A program made the position numbers and the translations under genes. From Gyrodactylus bullatarudis (lineage: Eukaryota > Platyhelminthes > Monogenea > Gyrodactylidea > Gyrodactylidae), in contig SSNU01000067.1 in NCBI GenBank assembly GCA_012064415.1, positions 345,175 through 409,174 of the forward strand: a DNA stretch of 64,000 nucleotides. Reading direction: 5' to 3'. Shown here piece by piece: positions 37,051-49,704 of this stretch (position 1 is the stretch's first letter; each line of letters opens with the position of its first letter). The notes under the pieces are model-generated. The model saw only the letters and a program-made list of their open reading frames with translations, did not search any database and was not told the DNA's origin.

Positions 37051-38121
37051 TACAGTCAATAACCAAGAGAGAAACAAGAATAGTGGAATGACAAATCAGA
37101 CGTAGCTTCTCAAAAGTAGTGGAAAGATATGGTGTATTCGAAGGTATATAAGGCAATTTCATACCCTCACACACATCCATGTGTTTGACTCAGAATCTTA
37201 ACATTGAAGTATAGGGAGGGTAATTATGATTAAGTCGTATGCAATGAAACCAGTAATTAGCAATTGAAGTTAATTTTTTAACATTACACAACAGAAAACA
37301 AGAGAGTTTACATGTTTTTCAAGGTTTATGATATGAGTCATATCTTATTTTTCATTATTTTGTGTGAAATTGATAGAGTACTTTTTTTCCATCTTGGATC
37401 AACTGGTCAGGATGAAAAAATTTTCTTCTTGATCTGATCTAATTTTCTCGGTCGATGACATGAGTAAGGGTCGATTTTTATTTCGTTGATTAAACTCTCT
37501 GAGAAAACTAAAGAAACCCCGTTTGTGATCAACGTTTTGAGATCCGATCCTGATCAAAAATAATTTTTTCTTCCAAAATTGATTTTCATCTGTTGCTGCT
37601 TTCAAGATATCCTTTATTCGTTTGCAACAAAAATTAACGTTAAATCGAAGGGGAGAAATTTTTCCAGAATAGATTTTACACAAATATAATTTTTGTTTTA
37701 GAGTGACAACACAAAATTTCTCTTCGAAATTAGATCAGATCAAGAAGAAAATTTTTTCATCCTGACCAGTTGATCCAAGATGGAAAAAAAGTACTCTATC
37801 AATTTTACACAAAATAATGAAAAATAAGATATGACTCATATCATAAACCTTGAAAAACATGTAAACTCTCTTGTTTTCTGTTGTGTAATGTTAAAAAATT
37901 AACTTCAATTGCTAATTACTGGTTTCATTGCATACGACTTAATCATAATTACCCTCCCTATACTTCAATGTTAAGATTCTGAGTCAAACACATGGATGTG
38001 TGTGAGGGTATGAAATTGCCTTATATACCTTCGAATACACCATATCTTTCCACTACTTTTGAGAAGCTACGTCTGATTTGTCATTCCACTATTCTTGTTT
38101 CTCTCTTGGTTATTGACTGTA
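37051..38121. repeat. Large foldback element, perfect 395-bp inverted arms
   Basis: Arm 37051-37445 is the reverse complement of 37727-38121. Every stretch I compared (ends, middle and inner border) matched without a gap, and the coordinates sum to a constant 75172. The spacer is 281 bp. The outer ends read TA-CAGTCAATAACC and, inverted, GGTTATTGACTG-TA, so TA target duplication with CAGT ends of Tc1/mariner type is plausible. The only frame, 37399-37683 on the minus strand, has no recognisable domain. Confidence 0.92.
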
Positions 38122-39100
38122 TAAGAACAGGCCTTGAATAAGATTTGAGAATTTCATAGAGATCACGTTTTTAAGGATGAATTCACGAGAGTACATTCAT
38201 TAACATTATTAAATATGAATAAATCAAAACTTTTGGGAATTGAAGAATAAATAGTCCATTGGGATTAATATCAAAGAAATTCTTAATTTTATTAATGAAT
38301 TACTGTATTATTATTCGAATGACCACTCAAGTAAACGAAATCACTTCAAATCAACCAAATTACTAATTTGTATAATTTAAAAAATAGCTGGTCATAAAAT
38401 ACTTGAATCAATACTCTAGTCTTATTGGTAGATGATTCTAACCAATAAAAAGGATTGATTTCCTTGTATGTTTCCTCAAACAAGTTTTTGAAAATGTATG
38501 AAAAGTTGTTTCATTGAAGAAAAATTACAACAAATTTTTGTAATCAAAATTACAAATCAGTTGAAACTTTTTCAAATACAAAGGAGATTCTCTCGAGCGT
38601 ATAAAAAGGAAAGATTTTTTTCTTTCGAATCCAGTGAAACAAATAGAATTGAAAGAACATATAGGCATTGCTAAAATCAAGAATAAAGACAGATATTTAT
38701 CAGAAGAAGAATTTTCATTTCTGTCGGTAAGGATTTTCCTGTTATTTTTTTCTCATTTTCTACCGATCATCTAACTCATCTTGTTTTGATAACTCTGAAG
38801 AGAGAGTCCATTTAAATTAGGAGAAAACTCCTGGATCAAGGATTAAAAATACTCTGAACTGAGCGGAAACAAGAAATCGATGACTTTGGGATTCGTGTGT
38901 GTGTGCTCAAGTGCTATTGTACAATACAATTTGTAGTTTTTAAAACTTTTTTGAATATTAATTGCATATTTGAATTAAACAGGCATGATTATTCGATAAA
39001 AATTATCTTTCTTTTTATCCAATGACCATGTGAAGTTGGTTAAAAAACGTTTTAAGCAAAAACTATTTTTTGTAAAATAATCAACATTCTTGAATTTCTT
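38122..39100. other. Non-coding stretch
   Basis: AT-rich sequence without recognised gene or repeat arms. A TATAAAAAG string occurs at 38600-38608, but nothing downstream supports a gene. Confidence 0.5.
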
Positions 39101-39103
39101 TTA

Positions 39104-39676
39104 CTGTTTTGGTCTGTCGGACATGGTATTCTCCTAAAATGGTCTGTTTGAGAATGATCATTTCCATTATGGTAAGTCAAATAACACAGTGTTATTATTA
39201 TGAGGAATAATCAGCTCGCGAATCCATTTTTATTTCTTTTGAGACTCAGGTGCCTCTCAAATCATCTCTATTGTATTTTTAAAAAGCAGCATCAACTGAA
39301 CCCATATAGGAAAACATGCTCATTCAATGAAAATTTTCATACTATAGCTAATTGTAAATACTTTAGATTAATCTCAACAGTTTTTTTTCCGAAAAAACTA
39401 AGATGTTCAATAATTATGATTGGTATTCATTATTTGTAAAATATTAAGATTTGTAAAATGAGAAAAGATTGACATAAATATAAACAGACAATAACAGTAA
39501 ACAAACGAGGCATGACGAACCATAAAAGAAACAATTTTATGATGCATACTACAACAGAAAAGAATATTTAAAAATCAAACCATAATGTAAATGTATATTA
39601 ATCCTCATAATAACACTGTGTTATTCTCAGACAGACCATTTTAAGGAGAATACCATGTCCGACAGACCATAACAGC
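39104..39676. mobile_element. Terminal-inverted-repeat element (GGTCTGTCGGACATGG ends)
   Basis: The left end, CTGTTTTGGTCTGTCGGACA then TGGTATTCTCC, is repeated inverted at the right end up to 39676, over about 50 bp with two or three differences. A second inverted pair, AATAACACAGTGTTATTAT (left, about 39181) and its complement at about 39602-39625, lies just inside. The left side has an extra ~28 bp between the two motifs. A frame at 39200-39439 has no recognisable domain. Superfamily not assigned; target duplication not clear. Confidence 0.65.
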
Positions 39677-42228
39677 AAAAACCCCTTTTATAAAAGAAAT
39701 TAATAATTTGAAATTATTAAACGGAAGTAAACCCTTACAAATTCATACTGGATAAAAGTGAAATCATTTGAATACCTGGTTATTTTACAATAGAAACACC
39801 GAAGTATCCTTAATTTGATAAAATAAATCATCAGATAAAAGATTAACTGTATAGATTTGAGAAACTTATAGTGGTTGAATTAATTTGAGGGGCACCAATT
39901 TTAATTTTATCAATTCCCAGGAGAGTCAACTGATTGAAATTAGCTGACATCAATAACCAGGCATTGCTAGATAAGTTTAACTCTGGCTGAAATCCACTTT
40001 ATATGACTTAACATCTCCATAGTTACATTCAGTCAAAATTTCTAATTGAGCAAGAAATGAGACTGTATAAATTTCATCATCTTCTTTATTCAAGAGAGCG
40101 TGTACTTTCTTAAGAATTCACACAAAATTTCCATTTCACTTGTACTACTACTATGAGGTTTGCATAAACATTATTTTGATAAAAAAGGGAACTTTAACTA
40201 GCGAATTCTTCTACTGTTTCTTATTTAAATTCTTTGGATACTTTTTATACACATAAAATAATAGGAAAAATTAAAAAAGATCTTATCTTTCAACCAGTTT
40301 GGTGACGGGAAAGCATGTAAAAAAGCATGATGAGAAAAAAATGTTCTACAAAATCAAAGAATACCGTATTGAATATCAAAGTCTAACAAAAAAATTTATA
40401 CACATTGAGTTTGTGTGGCTCAAGGTTTTGAAATTCTTAGGCTTGGCGCAGGAGTTAAAATGAAATTGATTTAGATACTATTTAGCATAAGATAGGAGTT
40501 CAAATATTTCTTAAATTTTTAGAATCTTAGTATATAGGTCTGATGAGAATCCTGTCAAAATTGTTAGACTCTGTGATGAATGAGCAAGAGCAGAAAAGTG
40601 AATAAGCAAAAAATGGTTTTATCAGTAGTTTCTCTTTAAAAATAAAATAGACTTCAGGGTTCAATTTTGAAATAAAACAAAGTTGAATGTTGAATCTTGT
40701 GAAAAAATAATGATATTGTATAGCCGAAGTTTTATTTTTATGCCTTACACAGCAAAATTTGGTCTGACTACTTACAATTCTTCTCGTCATTTTAGGTTTT
40801 CTATCTTCTTCATATTCTTAGATAGCAAGACTATTCGATAAATTCGAAAGTTTGAGAATTTCAAATGAAACTACTGATGAAAATAATAATCAAAATTTCA
40901 TTATAGAATAAATAGTGTTCATATTGCGAAATACAAAAATATATATCAAAAATAATTTATTTATAATGATAACTGCCAGTTGAAAGGAAATTTATCATAA
41001 TTAACGTTTGAGTTTATCGACTGCCAAAGTAAGCTGTATTTTAAATTAATATTTATTGATTTGTATTCATTCAGGGTAATCGCTTAAAACAATATAAATT
41101 CCACTTACAAAACAAAAAAAACCGAAAATACAAAGAAAGCCAATGAAATTCGAGAAGGGAAGCAATATTTTATGAGTAAATAAGAAATTTTTAAAAATTA
41201 TCCAAAACTGAAATTTGGACTGGTGATGAAGATCGTTTCATTTCACTTGTCTAATTAATTTGTAAATTTCCCTCTGAAATATGAAGCAAATTGTCATTTA
41301 TTTTGTCTTATATGCTTTCTCTCATTTTGAGCTACAGTGGAAAGGATGAAGAGTGGAAGGAGGTACCATCATGGCAGAAGTAAATGATTTTTTTTCTCCA
41401 TATGTATAAATAAATTATTGTTAGATAATAGATTTCAAGGCATGATGATTCCTCCTCAAGAAGAAAAAAGAAAATGTAAAAGACTGAAGAAGATAGACTG
41501 AAAGAAAAGAGAAGTAATCTCATTTTTACTTGATTACTTTCTCTCGGGAGCATTTGAGAAAATTCTTCTTTAACAGTTTTTTCCTATCTCTCATTCTCTC
41601 TTCATTAGGGGGAAGGAATCAATCTTAATGAGCTGTCATAAGTAAAGTTAATTACATTGCCTCATTATGCATTTTTTCCAGCTCGAAAGAGAATTCTTCT
41701 AATGTGAAAAAAGAACCCAAATTTTCATTATTCACGTTCATGTAAAAAAGACGAGTCGAATAAAAATTTATTTATAGTGCAAAACTTTGTAAAACTTAAG
41801 GTAAAATAATGTGGATTTCCTTATTTATTTTATCCCGATGATTATTCTTAGGTTCGTTCTGAATCAAGATTCTAAATTGATCATTGAGAAGTTTGAGTAA
41901 TATTAAGATTTTTGAAATCAACCAATGTAAAGGAAATTTAATCATCATGTAATTCATCTTTTCATGTCTCTGTAAAAATTTTCAAATAAAAAACGTTTTA
42001 AATGTAAGATTTTAAGAGTCAAAAACAATTTAGATCAGACTTAAATCATTTCTGCAACTTTATGGACAGGAAATTATGTAAACATTCAAGTTAAAACAGT
42101 TTTTGAAAATTTTCAAAATTATAGAAGCATAAAAGATGCATTGAAGCCTGATTTGATGGGATTATCAACTTAATCACATTGACAGGCTATTATTTTAAGT
42201 TTGAAAATTTTCGTCAGTCTACTCAATT
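39677..42228. other. Non-coding stretch of 2.5 kb
   Basis: AT-rich sequence with only short frames that carry no recognisable domain (40527-40790 and 41332-41553, both minus). No inverted arms or RNA genes were recognised. Confidence 0.5.
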
Positions 42229-42230
42229 TA

Positions 42231-42436
42231 CAGTAAAAATATTTCTATTGAAACATCTTATTTTTATTGAAACACGAATATTTACCCCCTACTTAATTTA
42301 AGTATTGTCTTGACCAATCAGAATGCAGCAAGTGATTTCTATACATTTAGATAGGTCGAGATAAATAATACTTAATTAGGGTAAATATTCGTGTTTCAAT
42401 AAAAAATAAGATGTTTCAATAGAAATATTTTTACTG
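42231..42436. mobile_element. 206-bp Tc1/mariner-type MITE
   Basis: Ends CAGTAAAAATATTTCTATTG and its inverted copy frame the element, with TA at 42229-42230 and 42437-42438. Arms of about 60 bp (to ACGAATATTTACCC) are nearly perfect, with one A-run length difference. The interior is about 80 bp and non-coding. Confidence 0.85.
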
Positions 42437-45400
42437 TAATAAAGGAGAATTTAAACATTCTTATCTGTTATAAATTAGAGAGTTAACTCAAAAGATAACC
42501 TCTAAAAGGCTAAATACCAATTTAGAACTAATAAATTAAGAACACCAAATCTGTATAGCTATATTCAACCACTTTAAAATGTACATAGTAGAGAATATAT
42601 TTTCAAAGGACTCACTCAGTTATTCGAGAATCAAAAAGTTTCTTCACTCTTTTCGTAAGATTAAGCCAATTTTATGAATACGAAATCACTGACACATTCC
42701 CAGAGATTATTGAAATGATACAATACATTCAACATTGGTTTTGTTAGCTTGAAAAAGCATAAAACTCTAATGCTGCCAATGATTAACATAGAATCAGTTA
42801 CTATTCTGTTACTGCATTGTGATTGGTTCATACGTCCAGAGGAAGGATTACCCAATTGGTATACGTTGATATATACTGGAGTATAATGCATCTTCTATTA
42901 TTAGTGCCTAATATTACATTTGTCTTTATTTTCAACCAGCTTATGGTTTTTCTCATAATGCTAGACGTGCTAGTATCCTAATAATTTAAGCTTTCTAAAG
43001 TTTATTAAAGAAATAATATAAAAGCAAATCAAAAATTCCCAAAATTAATCTTGTCAACATTTTTATTTTTTATTTTAGATACTTAATTTATTTGTTATAG
43101 GGATGTCTTATCCCTCGTCCCCAAAAACACCCTATAACAAATCTTGTCAATAATGAAACAAAATATTGGCAATAATTAGGGCGTCAAAAATTCCTAAAAA
43201 GTCCTTAAATAGAGACTCTTCCATGCAAAAATTTAGAATATGCCAAAATTAATTTTTCTTAATCTGGATTAAATTTATAAAATCTTAGATAGGTCTATTT
43301 TTATCATGAAGTCTTATCATGATCTTATTTGTTTGGTCTTGATTCAAGACTCTTGAAAACTCGAAGTTTCCTATCAATTTCAAGCAAGGATTGCAAAATC
43401 TAACGCAAATAATGGCAGGCTTGAATCCCATTGGTTACGTGTTGAGTCCAAAAACTTTAGACACACACACTAAATCACATACACCTCTGCGTTAACCAAT
43501 CATTTTCATCGAATGCCCACAATCAGTATATTTCATTCACATTCTGATTTCTATTCAAAAAATGACACGCGAAACAGAAATATCCCACATCAGGGGAAGA
43601 CCGGTTTAAATACTTATGAGTAGTTATTTAATTTTTGAATATTATTAAATAATTATAAGTATTTTTTGTCCTAAAAATTGATCTTGAGCTTATATTTTTT
43701 GAGGCCTTGGTCCTTCTACATACGTTATCTGAAGCCTCTTCAACTCACCTCAAAGCCTTCCCATTGGGACAGACCTGTAAGTGATCACTGATCAGTCAAA
43801 ATTAAATAAAACTGTAATTATTTCCAAAGCATGAAGAAAAATAATGCAGAATACTTTAAAGCAATTATAAACTATTTTTCGTGCCTCAATTCAAAATTAT
43901 TCTCACGCATATTTTCTGTTCTTCTGACTGTTAAAAAACAGACTCAAGATTAAATTATGAACATTTATTTCGAAAAAAATTGACTTTCCTGCCTAGTTTG
44001 ATCATCAATGATATAACTTATATCATTTAAGTCAAACCGCAATTTAAGACAGTCTTGTACAGACCTCGGCATCCTAAAGGCATTAAAAGTTTTTAAGCAA
44101 ATAGAAATAGATGATATGAATGATGTCACACTTTTTTGGCAAATAGAATATGGTTACCAAAATCTTCAAATCTTAATTAGATAACACAAAAAAAATTTCC
44201 AAAAAAAGTAGTTTGAAAAAACAAGGTGAATCCTTGTGAATTTCATCAAAAATCTCAGACTGATTACATATCTGGTATAAGAATTAGAAAATTAGGTTTA
44301 GTTTGGCAGATATTGCCTAAATTTCATAAATGAGAAATGTGGCAGAACTGACGAAAACTTTTTATGAGAACCAAAGGGTAAAAGATCATCAAAAAACTCT
44401 AAGATTCGAAACAAACTCACGGCTTTCAAAAAATATAAATTCCATATTTTTTTCTCGTACAATTTTTATTCTTTCATTTAAGGAATACTGGGTCCCGTTT
44501 CTAAATTATAACCGGTTTATCTTTCAATTCGAAAGTTTCAATTAATTATTTTATTCTTTGGTATGTTCTGTCATGTTTGCTATGGAATTGTGACATTATT
44601 GCGAATAATCATGGCATTTTGTCCTATGAAAGAATGTTGTTGCACTTTACCCATAGCAACTTATTTGTCACCAGAAAAAGAAACTGGAAATCCATTAAGA
44701 GTTAAATTCAAAAACGACGTTAATTTTTGTTGGATACAAGGAGGAGAGGCTGATAGTACCAATCTTGTTCAAGTTAATTAATAAAAATAATCTAAATCCA
44801 TTTCATCGAAATTAACAAATTCTCCTTGTTATCGGTGAAATGAAAGAAAAAAAATTTTCCTAGCTTCTTATTTTCTCCCTATTAGAAAAGCAGATGACGA
44901 TTGGAATGAGAATAGACAAAAAATGCAAATTTCTGTAGATCAAGATAAGCGACATCAAAGTTAGATCGAAAACTCTGATTAATTTTAATTAAAATTCATT
45001 CTCCAATTCCATAATTCTCATATTTATCTAGTCAAATCAATTAAAATTTAGGAAATTGCTGGAAAGTAAGTTCATCTATCGTAAATGATCCTTAAAGTTT
45101 TAAAATCTAAATTTAAATTTTCACTGTGATTTGATAAATATAACTGAAGAAATGTCATTTGGTTCTGATTTACCTTATGAGTACATTTATAAAAACAAGA
45201 CATGTAAAGCTTACATGTAGAAGATGAAAACAAGTTTCGTAATGAGAAATATCTTCTTCTTTTCCCTTCTTCTTTTAGGCTTATCACGGTCAGTTAAATC
45301 ATTAATGAAGCAGAAAGAGATTTCTCTCTTCATCAAAAAGACAAGATACTTTATGTCTTATTCCCATCTATCTTCCCTTTTAGTTATGACAAGAAAAAAA

Positions 45401-46024
45401 TATATTGTTTTGAAAAATAAAGCCAAGAAAGATGTACATTTTTAACATGTTTCAGGAATAAATTTTATCCATGGATTTACTTTTATTTCTTTCCTCGTTA
45501 TAAGGAGAGTGTGTACATAACTATAGAATATCTTCAAAAGATTACTCATTTTGAGAACAGTTCCACCTCCTTGGCCAACTCTTTAATAATAAGTCGAAAG
45601 ATGATAAAATCTTCAATAAGATTCAGATTGTTAATAGGCTAGGTTGAGAATCTTTTTGAGCAATCCACTCTCTTTTGTTCATTTTTAACCCATAGTTGAA
45701 AAATTCGAAAAGATCGTTTCTCTCATAAAATTTTGGCGTTGATATGATTCACGTAATTTATCAAAAACGTCCGAAAATCCGCTTAAAATCATATTTGTAG
45801 TTATAGAAGAAAAATTTTTATTCAACAAATGTACATTTCTTTATGGTTCATCAGTAGTGACACATAAATAATGATAAAAGTTTTAAATTCATTGAAAATA
45901 ATATTTTACAAATTTTGAAAGAAGTATAAGTAAAAGTTGAAAAATATAAGAATATAATGTGAGCTGAAAAAAAACACCAAAACTCTTCAATAAATAGCAA
46001 CAGTGAAGAGAAAATTGAAAAAGC
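42437..46024. other. Non-coding stretch with a small hairpin
   Basis: AT-rich. At 43090-43102 and 43130-43142 the 13-mer ATTTGTTATAGGG is inverted. ATCTTGTCAA occurs just outside on both sides (43048 and 43141), which could be a target duplication of a small insertion. Short frames such as 44563-44781 (cysteine-rich start, plus strand) are unrecognised and lack supporting context. Confidence 0.45.
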
Positions 46025-46491
46025 TCACATGGGCCAGGGTAATTGAAGATTATAAGAGTAATTTTTCTGAACACACAAATTAGGTTTATACCTGTTGATG
46101 AAGAATTTCTCATTCACCCACAAATCTGTGTTGTCATCACCCGTATTTTTATACAAAATTGAGAAATTAGAAATCGAAGCCTCATGATTTTCCTGTTTGA
46201 TGTGTCTTGTCACCTCTGTATCCTTCTTTAGATGATCATCCTAGTTGACAATTTCCTAATCGTACGTCCTATATAAAAAGCTCCACAGTCGCATCGGAAT
46301 TTGTAAATCAAAAGAGTCTTTTCTTCAGGCTTTAGTAAATCCTTATGAATCAAACTGAATAATCTTTGGGTTTTAAATACAATTTTTAATTGTATATTAT
46401 CATAATGTTGATCAATAAGATTAACCAGTCGTCTCCTCACATCATTACTGAAACCGTAATAAAATTTAATAATTTTTTCTAAGCATGCCAA
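46025..46491 (-). pseudogene. Penelope-like element: GIY-YIG endonuclease fragment, frameshifted
   Basis: Penelope-like retroelements carry a C-terminal GIY-YIG endonuclease. The frame 46491-46228 ends with IYKFRCDCGAFYIGRTIRKL, holding the CxC and YIGRT signature. A one-base shift at about 46240, just before an in-frame stop, moves the rest into a second frame: DDHLKKDTEVTRHIKQENH...ISNFSIL, with the family's H...H and IL pattern, ending at the stop near 46025. No reverse transcriptase is recognised upstream (46492 onward). The copy is 5' truncated and dead. Confidence 0.8.
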
Positions 46492-47342
46492 GCAAAAAAG
46501 AATTCAGATTCGGAATCAGCACAATTATTTTGGTAAGGTTACAAATTTTCTAGTTTTTGAGATGGAAAAAAATAATTTGGGACATGAAGGGATACATTCT
46601 GTCATACAAAGTAATTCAGATATCTTGTAAAATTTGTGATTAATTTTTTAAATCGAAAAAATCTGTATAAAAAACTTTCTTGGCTGAAATTCACCTCATT
46701 ATATAAGTGGAATTTTTCTCAAAGTAAAAATTGTAACATCATTTTTTATCTTCATTTATAACGATATTGTTACAAATAAATCTAGGTATTCACAAATATG
46801 TCTGAATAATTCATATAACAATAAAATAATTCAAAAATAATAATACAACAGGAATTCTATAAAATACCTGTAAACTTTTATAGATAATTTTCGATAAAAC
46901 TTCGTTCCTTGATCTACTTACATAGGAAGAACGATTAATAAATTTATAAAGAAAGGCGATGCCACAGTAGTTTATCGTGCACAAATAAATAATTTATTTT
47001 ATATTACAATTAAACTTAATTTCTTCACCACGAAAATAAAAAAAAATAAAAATTATTTAGAGAAGGAATTTAAAATTTCTACGATTTACTAGTGATTCGT
47101 ACGAATCCCTGCTTTCACACGATTCACGGTAACATATATATTCAAACAAATTTATACATAAAATTTAATTCTAGGTTTCCGCGAAACATGGAATTTGTTT
47201 ACGGTTGCTTGTAAGCATTTGGGTTTTATTTTGAAGATAGGCCAATTCTAATTTTTAATTTTTTCTCTTTATTTTTACCATACCTAGGTATCAATTTTCT
47301 TAAATTTTTCTCATTTCGTCCAACTCTAGTATGTATATTATG
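46492..47342. other. Non-coding stretch
   Basis: AT-rich sequence with no recognised gene. Any upstream part of the Penelope-like fragment that once lay here is not recognisable. Confidence 0.4.
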
Positions 47343-47849
47343 TATTATTATTGGGTGTTGGTATTATGCGAGCACATTTGATGGTGAGAGAGATACCATG
47401 TTCGTGTTTATCCTACATTTTTTTGTACATTTGGTTTGAGTTTTTATTTTTGTAAATGGACTCTTTAAGTTCTATTAGTATTGAGAAAAATATCTAGTTA
47501 TCTTTTTCTGATCTTGGTTTACTTCCGCCATATTTCTTTTTCTTGGTCTGGATCTGGTTTAAAGTTAGGGATTAGCTAATTTCTCTCTATTCTCTTCATT
47601 CATGTCTAATGTTTTCAAAGTTCCTCTAGGTGTTGGACTAGTGGTTTGATGGCTACTTTCTGAACGCAAAAATTGGGCTCTTTCTCTTTCAATGAAAAAA
47701 GTCTATGCTGTCTTGAGAGCTGACAGATTTTTCCCTGGTTGTTTGGAAAGGATTTCAATTTTTTTGAGATTCAACTAGGATACAAACATGGTAACTTTCC
47801 CACCATCTAATGTACTCGCATTATACCAACACCCAGAATAATACAAAGA
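47343..47849. mobile_element. Element with GGGTGTTGGTA inverted ends
   Basis: TGGGTGTTGGTATTATGCGAG at about 47351 is inverted at about 47812-47834 as CTCGCATTATACCAACACCC. The match continues inward for about 60 bp (to ACCATG) with several differences and outward into ATTATTATAC. The interior of about 370 bp is non-coding. Superfamily and target duplication are uncertain. Confidence 0.65.
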
Positions 47850-49480
47850 AATACCAAAAGAAGCACACACGCACTCCGAGGAGGTGAACAAAAAAATTTA
47901 TTCTCATCATTCTTGTAATTTTATAAATCTGGCATGTAAAAGCTCATGTATGCCTCGAAATATTCTTTTAGCAAACCTGGCATAATCTTCAATTACCTTG
48001 AGAACCTATGTGTCTAACAACTTGCATTTTAATCTAAATTATTGATATTCATTATTTCTTTCATTATTCTGATTCAAATATTCATTTTACAGTTGTGCAC
48101 CAGTTTTGGTGTGTGAGAATGTGCACACCCCGATTTTCCAGCTAAAAATAAGAGTTCGTATTTGAAATCTACTAAGAAGTAGGACAAATATATTTAAATT
48201 TTAATATTTTGGGCAAATTTTGTCACTTTTCTAGTATTTGGTCTCAACTTGTAGAGAATTTTCTCCTGATTCAATCAGTACCACTAAACCCTATCAAATT
48301 AAGTATGAAAACTATTGAAAATAAACTTCAAAATTTTTATGGAAAATTAATGCGTCACCCTCTCCCCTAATTTACAAGTTGAGCTAAAGTTTCTTACTAA
48401 TTATGCATTACATTTCAGTCACAAGTTGTCTATTTAAGGTCAAATTGTTTCATAATTACGCCTTGTTAAAAATCGATAGAGAATTCTATCTAAAGTCTTT
48501 TCAGTGACTTTGGAAACATTATTCAATAAATTGGGCTCATTTTTAGTCAAAATTTAAACACCCATAACTTTTTTATTATAAATGATAGAAATGTATTTTT
48601 TTCTGCAAATGAAAGAGAATTTCAAGCCTAGTTTAACAATTCCTATTTGGCATCATTTTAAGTTCTTTAGATGAGATTAGTCTCACTTGTCCGACGCTTA
48701 CATTTAGAATTTGAGAGATTTTCAAAAATCTCTAAAAAATAACTACTCACGAGTACTATGAATCTCAAAATGAATTAGATTTTTAAACTGCAAAACTGTG
48801 ACTACATAAAAAGCTAAAATCTGAAATTTTGATTTTGAATAAAAAATATGGCAAAATTCCAATTTAATAGTAGAAAGAACCAGAAATTTGGGAACTTTCC
48901 AATGCATAAAAGTTTCTTTTTATCTTCTAGCAGATTTTTCTCTATCAAGAGAATAAATTTTTTAATCATCTAAACAGCCATAAACAGGGAATAATAATAA
49001 AATTTCTCAGAGAGGTAAAAAATTTAATATGCATTGTTGATGAATTTTCTTAAAAATGCACAAAATATTGATTGATTAGCCAGGGAGACGATTTTCGAAA
49101 AAAAGAGATTACTGGTTAGCAAAAGCGTATGATATTTTATACTTTATTTTCATAGCGACTTTGCCGATCGAGCTACGATGCCAAATTCCTCAATCTTATT
49201 TTGAAGCTTGTACTAATACACAAAATCTCGATTGAAAATAACATTTTTTGAACTTGTGCCAAAATTTTTCAATGGATTTTACGGTAACTGACGAAATTAA
49301 ATTTTTACAGCATATATAATAAAAATTGAGTTTATTTAATGATTTTAGAGAAAATGGAAATCTCTATTAGAACAAGAAAGCGAATTTGTTCAAGTTTTTT
49401 TGGACTTTGAACCATAAGAACTAATCGTGATTCTATAAATCAGCTTATGAACACTCTTTGACTTTGAAATCAGCAAAATT
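47850..49480. other. Non-coding stretch of 1.6 kb
   Basis: AT-rich with no frames of note and no recognised repeat arms. Confidence 0.45.
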
Positions 49481-49670
49481 TTCAATTCAAAGGTTCATGA
49501 AAATGGGAATTTGGCGCGAGATTTGAAATATAATTTTTTTTTCAGTATCGTAGGGTCTTATGATCTAAATAATCTTGATTTGATTCGCTTTATTGATAAT
49601 AAAATTGAGAATTTTGTAAACATATTTAATTCCCATGTTCATATTTACTAGCTTTACAATTTAACAAAAA
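49481..49670. repeat. Decayed half of hairpin family A
   Basis: Shares GACTTTGAAATCAGCAAAAT, GGGAATTTGGCGC, AATCTTGATTTGATTCG and AATTTTGTAAA with the family A elements at 7991-8381 and 63067-63806, in the same order as one arm plus loop. The matching arm on the other side is absent or unrecognisable. Confidence 0.55.
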
Positions 49671-49704
49671 ACTAAATGATTTTTGCAGCACCTATAATTA
49701 CAAA

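Noticed and set aside
37399..37683. 94-codon frame in the loop of the large foldback
   Set aside because: Half of it lies in the repeat arm and it has no recognisable transposase motif.
38600..38608. TATAAAAAG string followed about 100 bp later by a GTAAGG donor-like site
   Set aside because: It could be a promoter and 5' UTR exon, but no downstream coding exon is visible. In AT-rich DNA such strings occur by chance.
44563..44781. Cysteine-rich 72-codon frame
   Set aside because: No recognised domain, no splice partners and no neighbours. Kept only as a mention.
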